DNA from: Combretum micranthum | Taxonomy: Eukaryota > Streptophyta > Magnoliopsida > Myrtales > Combretaceae | DNA length: 64,000 nt | Assembly: GCA_024138025.1 (NCBI GenBank) | Contig: JAMXBD010000231.1 | Coordinates: forward strand, 744,001-808,000 | Direction of reading: 5' to 3' | Part shown: positions 60,353 to 64,000 of the stretch, piece by piece | Layout of the letters: each line of letters starts with the position of its first letter | How positions within the stretch are numbered: position 1 is the stretch's first letter | Translations under genes and position numbers: made by a program | The notes under the pieces: model-generated | Seen by the model: only the letters and a program-made list of their open reading frames with translations | Databases searched by the model: none | What the model was told of the DNA's origin: nothing

Positions 60353-60506
60353 TTTATGATTGACCAATTAGATCAAGCATCCGATGATGCTACCTATAGA
60401 GTCGTGACCACTATTGTTATAGACCATACCCTCTCTTCTCTCTCAGTTCTCCTAAAATGACAAATAAAAGGAGGTATTGCTCCTCGTAAAATGAGAAAAA
60501 CTCAAC

Positions 60507-60630
60507 ATGACCTTTGAATTTACGAACTCCGACCTAGATGGAGTCAAGATACCATACCGGGATGCACTTGTCATAAGGGCATGGGTAGCTAGTTTTGACA
60601 TGATAAAAGTCCTAGTCGACATTGGAAGCA
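60507..60630 (+). pseudogene. Tat-like aspartic protease, interrupted at the active site
   Basis: TFEFTNSDLDGVKIPYRDALVI ... VLVDIGS matches the Tat protease start (F-x-x-x-D-x-x-G-V-x-x-P-H-x-D-P-L-V-I ... V-L-V-D-T-G-S-S). The usual DTG reads DIG. The frame is cut right after the active site by a 1.54-kb insertion and resumes at 62170 as STNIIFG. Confidence 0.75.
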
Positions 60631-62169
60631 ATATGAGAAGTTGTGATCTAACCTTTATTTTAGAAGGCTATTTTGAGATTAATGATTAATTTTTATGAGT
60701 AATTATGAGAAAAAGATACTTAATAAGTTTAATTGTTGATTTCAAGTTTTAGAAGGTTATTTGAGCTTTAAAAAAAAGAATTTGAATGAGTTAAAGCAAG
60801 TTTTTTTGAAGATGAAGAAAGTTAGAAAAATGTAATCTACACAAGAGAGTACATGAGCTAGCTTGTGTGAGAAACAGAAATGTATACATGAGAAACAACA
60901 CTAGTGATGCAGATATTTGTGTGACGAACAAAAGGGTATTTTGTTTACCGCACGACAGAGAACAAGATCCATGTTCAAGTTCATATGGGAGTTGTTTCAA
61001 GTGTAAAGTGTGTATTTTCCAGACTACACAAGTGAACAACTAAGACTTGTGATTCCATTCGAGTTAGAATAGCAACGTATCTTTTCAATGCTATCTAAGT
61101 TTATCTTTAAAAGATATGGTCAAGATTTGGCATGAACTTCATCAAAACATTTGTGAGAGATAAAATAAGAGATAAAGACCTATATTTATGAGGAAAACCA
61201 GATTTACAAGGAGATTACAAGGACCATATATAAGGAAAATATAAATTTCTGCTGAAGAGAACATTAGCCATATTTTCTCTTGGAGATATTTGAGAGATCG
61301 AGGATTTCCAAAGTGAGAATAGAGAGTATATTTAAGATTGTTGTGCTATTGAAGATTTATAACTTTGGAGTTATTAGAAGATCATCAAAAAGGGGATTTT
61401 ATGTTTCTTTGCTTTTCTAGAATTTGTGATTTCATTGTAATATCCACGAAATAGTAGAGAATTATTACTTTAGCCTTAGAAGAACCCTACTTTATTATGT
61501 AACTAGAATTTTATTTTATTTTTAATAATAAATTAGTTTTCTTAAATTCATCTATATGTTTTTATTGTTATTAAATTAATATTTTTCGGCATATTGATTT
61601 AATTATCTGATAAATTGCTTATATGAATAGATCTTGCATAGGTAAAAAGAATTGCATGCACACCTAGAGATAAGGTGATTTAAGATCTAAGGTTAGATTT
61701 TATTTCTAATAAGGGATTCATTGATCTTTAATGCAAACTCTAGATTGTTATTAATTAAAAAGGATTTCAATAAACTAATTTAGGCTTAAGGTTTGATAAT
61801 CTTGAGAAAGGCATTAAACTAATAAAGGAATCTTGTTGTTCAAGAAGATAATCTATGAATTGAAATATCTTATTAGGGTAAAAGTCACATGATAAGTAGT
61901 GGTAATTTGAAGAGTTAGAGTAAGTTGTGAACTTGATAATTTAAAGAAAATTAATCTTGATATTGATAATTACTTATAATAGTTAGTAATAATAATATTT
62001 GACACTTTTAGGTTAGATAATAGGATTAAGGTAATTACTAGTACTTAAAAGAGATCCTTGAGGAATGATACCTAATCTTAATTGCTATACTATACTTTGA
62101 TTGGTATAATTGCCATTAAAGTGATCATAGGATAGGGTGAATATTGGATTTTAATTTGATCACAATCTA
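60631..62169. mobile_element. Unclassified 1.54-kb insertion, TSD AAGCA
   Basis: AAGCA occurs at 60626-60630 and again at 62170-62174, and joining the flanks restores the expected protease motif order, so the edges are firm. Near the ends TTGTGATC (60641-60648) and GATCACAA (62158-62165) form an inverted pair. No coding domain seen inside; AT-rich. The 5-bp duplication would suit a solo LTR, but the ends are not TG...CA. Type not assigned. Confidence 0.7.
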
Positions 62170-63920
62170 AAGCACCAACATCATCTTTGGCATGCCTTTG
62201 ATAAACTCCGTGACGACAACATTTAGAAGAAGTTGAAACCCCAAAAACATGAGATTTTTAGGTTCAACAAGTAGTTGATCAAAGTCGAAGAATAGTTACC
62301 CTTCTAACGAGCTTAGGGAATGACAAGCATAAGGCCCACAATGACGTAGAATTGCTAGTGGTGAATTGTTGGTTACCTTATAATATGGTCTTGGCTCAAC
62401 TTGACTTATCTCTCTTCCGTTTGGTTCCCTCCTACCTTTCTAAGAGCGAAGTTCCATAACCTAACAAGGGTCAGCATATCTAAAGGAGAGAAGAACTTGT
62501 CCCGAAAATTGTACATTCAAGCTTTTGCAAAGGATGAGGTATGCCAAATAGACTCTTTCCTAGACTAGCAGAGCCTAAAAATGATAGACTCGACTGAATA
62601 ACTAAAGGAACTGACTAAACCAACATAAGAGGTTTCACTCAATAGAGATCCTACAGCGGTTACGAAGATCAGTTATATACTTTTACCTAAGTTAAAAAAT
62701 GAAGTAATTTGCTTTCTCCAAGACAACAATGATGTTTTTCCTAGAAACCCGCTGACATGCCAGGAATTAACCCTAAGGTCATCACCCACAAACTCAACAT
62801 AAATCTGAAAGGTAAAGCAAGTGTAACAAAAACGTCAATACTTTGTCGTCACCAAACAAACCGCCATAGAAGAGGAGGTCCATAAATTACTAAAGGCAGG
62901 CTTCATCAGGGAAGAAAAATATCCCACCTAGATTGCGAATGCGATCATGGTTAAGAAGGCTAGTAGTAAATGGAGGATGAGTGTCAACTATACTGATCTT
63001 AATAAGGTGTTTCTCAAGGACTATTTTCCCTTTCTTAGAATAGACCAGTTAGTTGACTCCACATCCAGACATGCACTACTAAGCTTCATGGATGATTTCT
63101 CCAGCTACAATCAAATCATGATGGAATCCAAAGATCAAGTGCATACATCCTTCGTCACTGATTTTGGCACTTACTATTATAAAGTAATGTCATTTGGCCT
63201 AAAAAAATACCGAGGCCACATACCAAAGACTAGTCACCATAGTCTTCAAAGAGCATATTAACAAAATATGGAAGTCTACATAGATGGCGAGATCATAAAA
63301 AATGGAAACCCCGAGGACCACCTCAATAATCTATGAGAAACACTCAACTGAATAAGGTAACACCAAATGAAGTTAAACCCCTAGAAATGTGTGTGTTAGG
63401 GGCATTGTTCGAAAAAATTCTTATGATACATAGTCACCTAGCATGGAATTGAAACAAATCCTGGGAAGATCACGGTTATGCTTGACAGGCTCCGCCCTAA
63501 GTCAGTTAAGGGCATCTAGAGGCTCACCAGTAGGATAACATCCTTCAGTTAGTTCATGTCTAGAAGCATTGATAGATGCACAGAATACTTCAAAATCTTG
63601 AAGACCTTGACAAATTTCCAATGGACCAAGGAGTGCAAAAAGACATTCGCAAAATTAAAAGAACTACTCTCCACTTCGTCCATCTTAGTTGAATCTATCC
63701 CAGGGGAATAACTTTCCATGTATATGGCAATTAGCAACAAAGTCATATCCTCTGTCTTAGTTCAAGAGGAAGGTTATGGGCATAAACCGATATACTATAT
63801 CAGTTATATCCTCTAATGCCTATAGTAGACATATTCAAATTTCAAGAAATTCGCTTTAGTTGTGGGTATTTTGGCTAGAAGGCTTAGGCTATACTTTGAA
63901 GCATACTAAGTCACAGTTTT
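62170..63920 (+). pseudogene. Tat-like protease end, RT and RNase H, degenerate
   Basis: STNIIFG and LLVVNCWLPYNMVLAQ (about 62350-62400) are the protease remainder (family L-V-V-D-x-P-S-A-Y-N-A-I-L-G). RT at 62947-63261: WRMSVNYTDLNKVFLKDYFP, then RIDQLVDST, FMDDFSSYNQI, YYYKVMSFGLKK. After frame breaks come MEVYIDGEII (family M-E-V-Y-V-D-D-M-I, so the catalytic YVDD reads YIDG), HQMKLNP, RSIDRCTEYFKILK, PIYYIS and ILARRLRLYFEAY of RNase H, ending at LVD and PL near 63930. More than ten stops. The phrase set is characteristic of the Tat lineage. Confidence 0.85.
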
Positions 63921-64000
63921 GGTTGACTAACCCCTTTGTGACATCCTCCACAACCTGATGCTTGAGGTAGGATAATGAAATATGTACTAGAACTTAGTGC

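Larger units (their letters stand above)
53788..64000 (+). mobile_element. Decayed Tat-like Ty3/gypsy element, cut by two insertions
   Basis: Left LTR-like region 53788-54284, primer site 54285-54300, gag start 54548-54715. After a 4.76-kb LTR insertion (54716-59471) come gag remainder, protease, a 1.54-kb insertion (60631-62169), then the protease end, RT and RNase H. Protein phrases match the Tat/Retand lineage rather than chromoviruses (VNYTDLNKV, ILARRLRLYFEAY). Many stops. The element continues past the window edge, so its right LTR is not seen. Confidence 0.7.

Overview
This is nuclear DNA of a flowering plant, probably a eudicot. It is AT-rich and intron-containing, and it is packed with plant-type transposable elements (Ty1/copia, Ty3/gypsy chromovirus, Ty3/gypsy Tat-like, CACTA, hAT, MITE-like) plus one integrated caulimovirid-like pararetroelement. 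I could not name the species. Nothing suggests a prokaryotic system: there are no operons and no CRISPR.

Only one gene reads as an intact host gene. It is a mitochondrial-carrier-family NAD+ transporter (NDT type) on the minus strand, nine coding exons between 52655 and 38859, 353 codons, every junction GT/AG and in phase. Its introns have absorbed a hAT transposase remnant, a very young chromovirus (46754-51730) and an old copia relic. A second host-derived locus, the 3' part of a berberine-bridge-enzyme-like oxidase (about 6960-7755, minus), is broken by stops and a frameshift.

Layout: 1-2315 no gene seen. 2316-6547 decayed CACTA element (DUF4218 and DUF4216 remnants, repeated subterminal motif). 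6960-7755 oxidase pseudogene. 9641-22071 caulimovirid-like element on the minus strand: terminal repeats, tRNA-Met primer site, coat-like region, protease, reverse transcriptase/RNase H, viroplasmin-like gene, no recognisable integrase. Its right repeat is split by a 3.5-kb solo LTR (17998-21521, target duplication TTACC). 22072-26158 mostly AT-rich filler with a direct duplication and a plastid-looking patch. 26159-28059 and 28310-34832 are two solo LTRs of one family in opposite orientation, about 250 bp apart; the second carries a copia element (29698-34358, target duplication ATGCT). 34833-38858 MITE-like repeats. 38859-52655 the NDT gene. 53788 to the window end is a decayed Tat-like gypsy element cut by a 4.76-kb LTR related to the 17998 one and by a 1.54-kb insertion sitting in its protease active-site region.

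The insertions can be ordered: provirus before the 17998 solo LTR; 28310 LTR before the copia; hAT and Tat remnants old; chromovirus very recent (395-bp LTRs with one mismatch by eye, perfect 5-bp target duplication). Many coding breaks are Trp-to-stop or Cys/His-to-Tyr changes, the pattern expected of deamination at methylated cytosines in silenced DNA.
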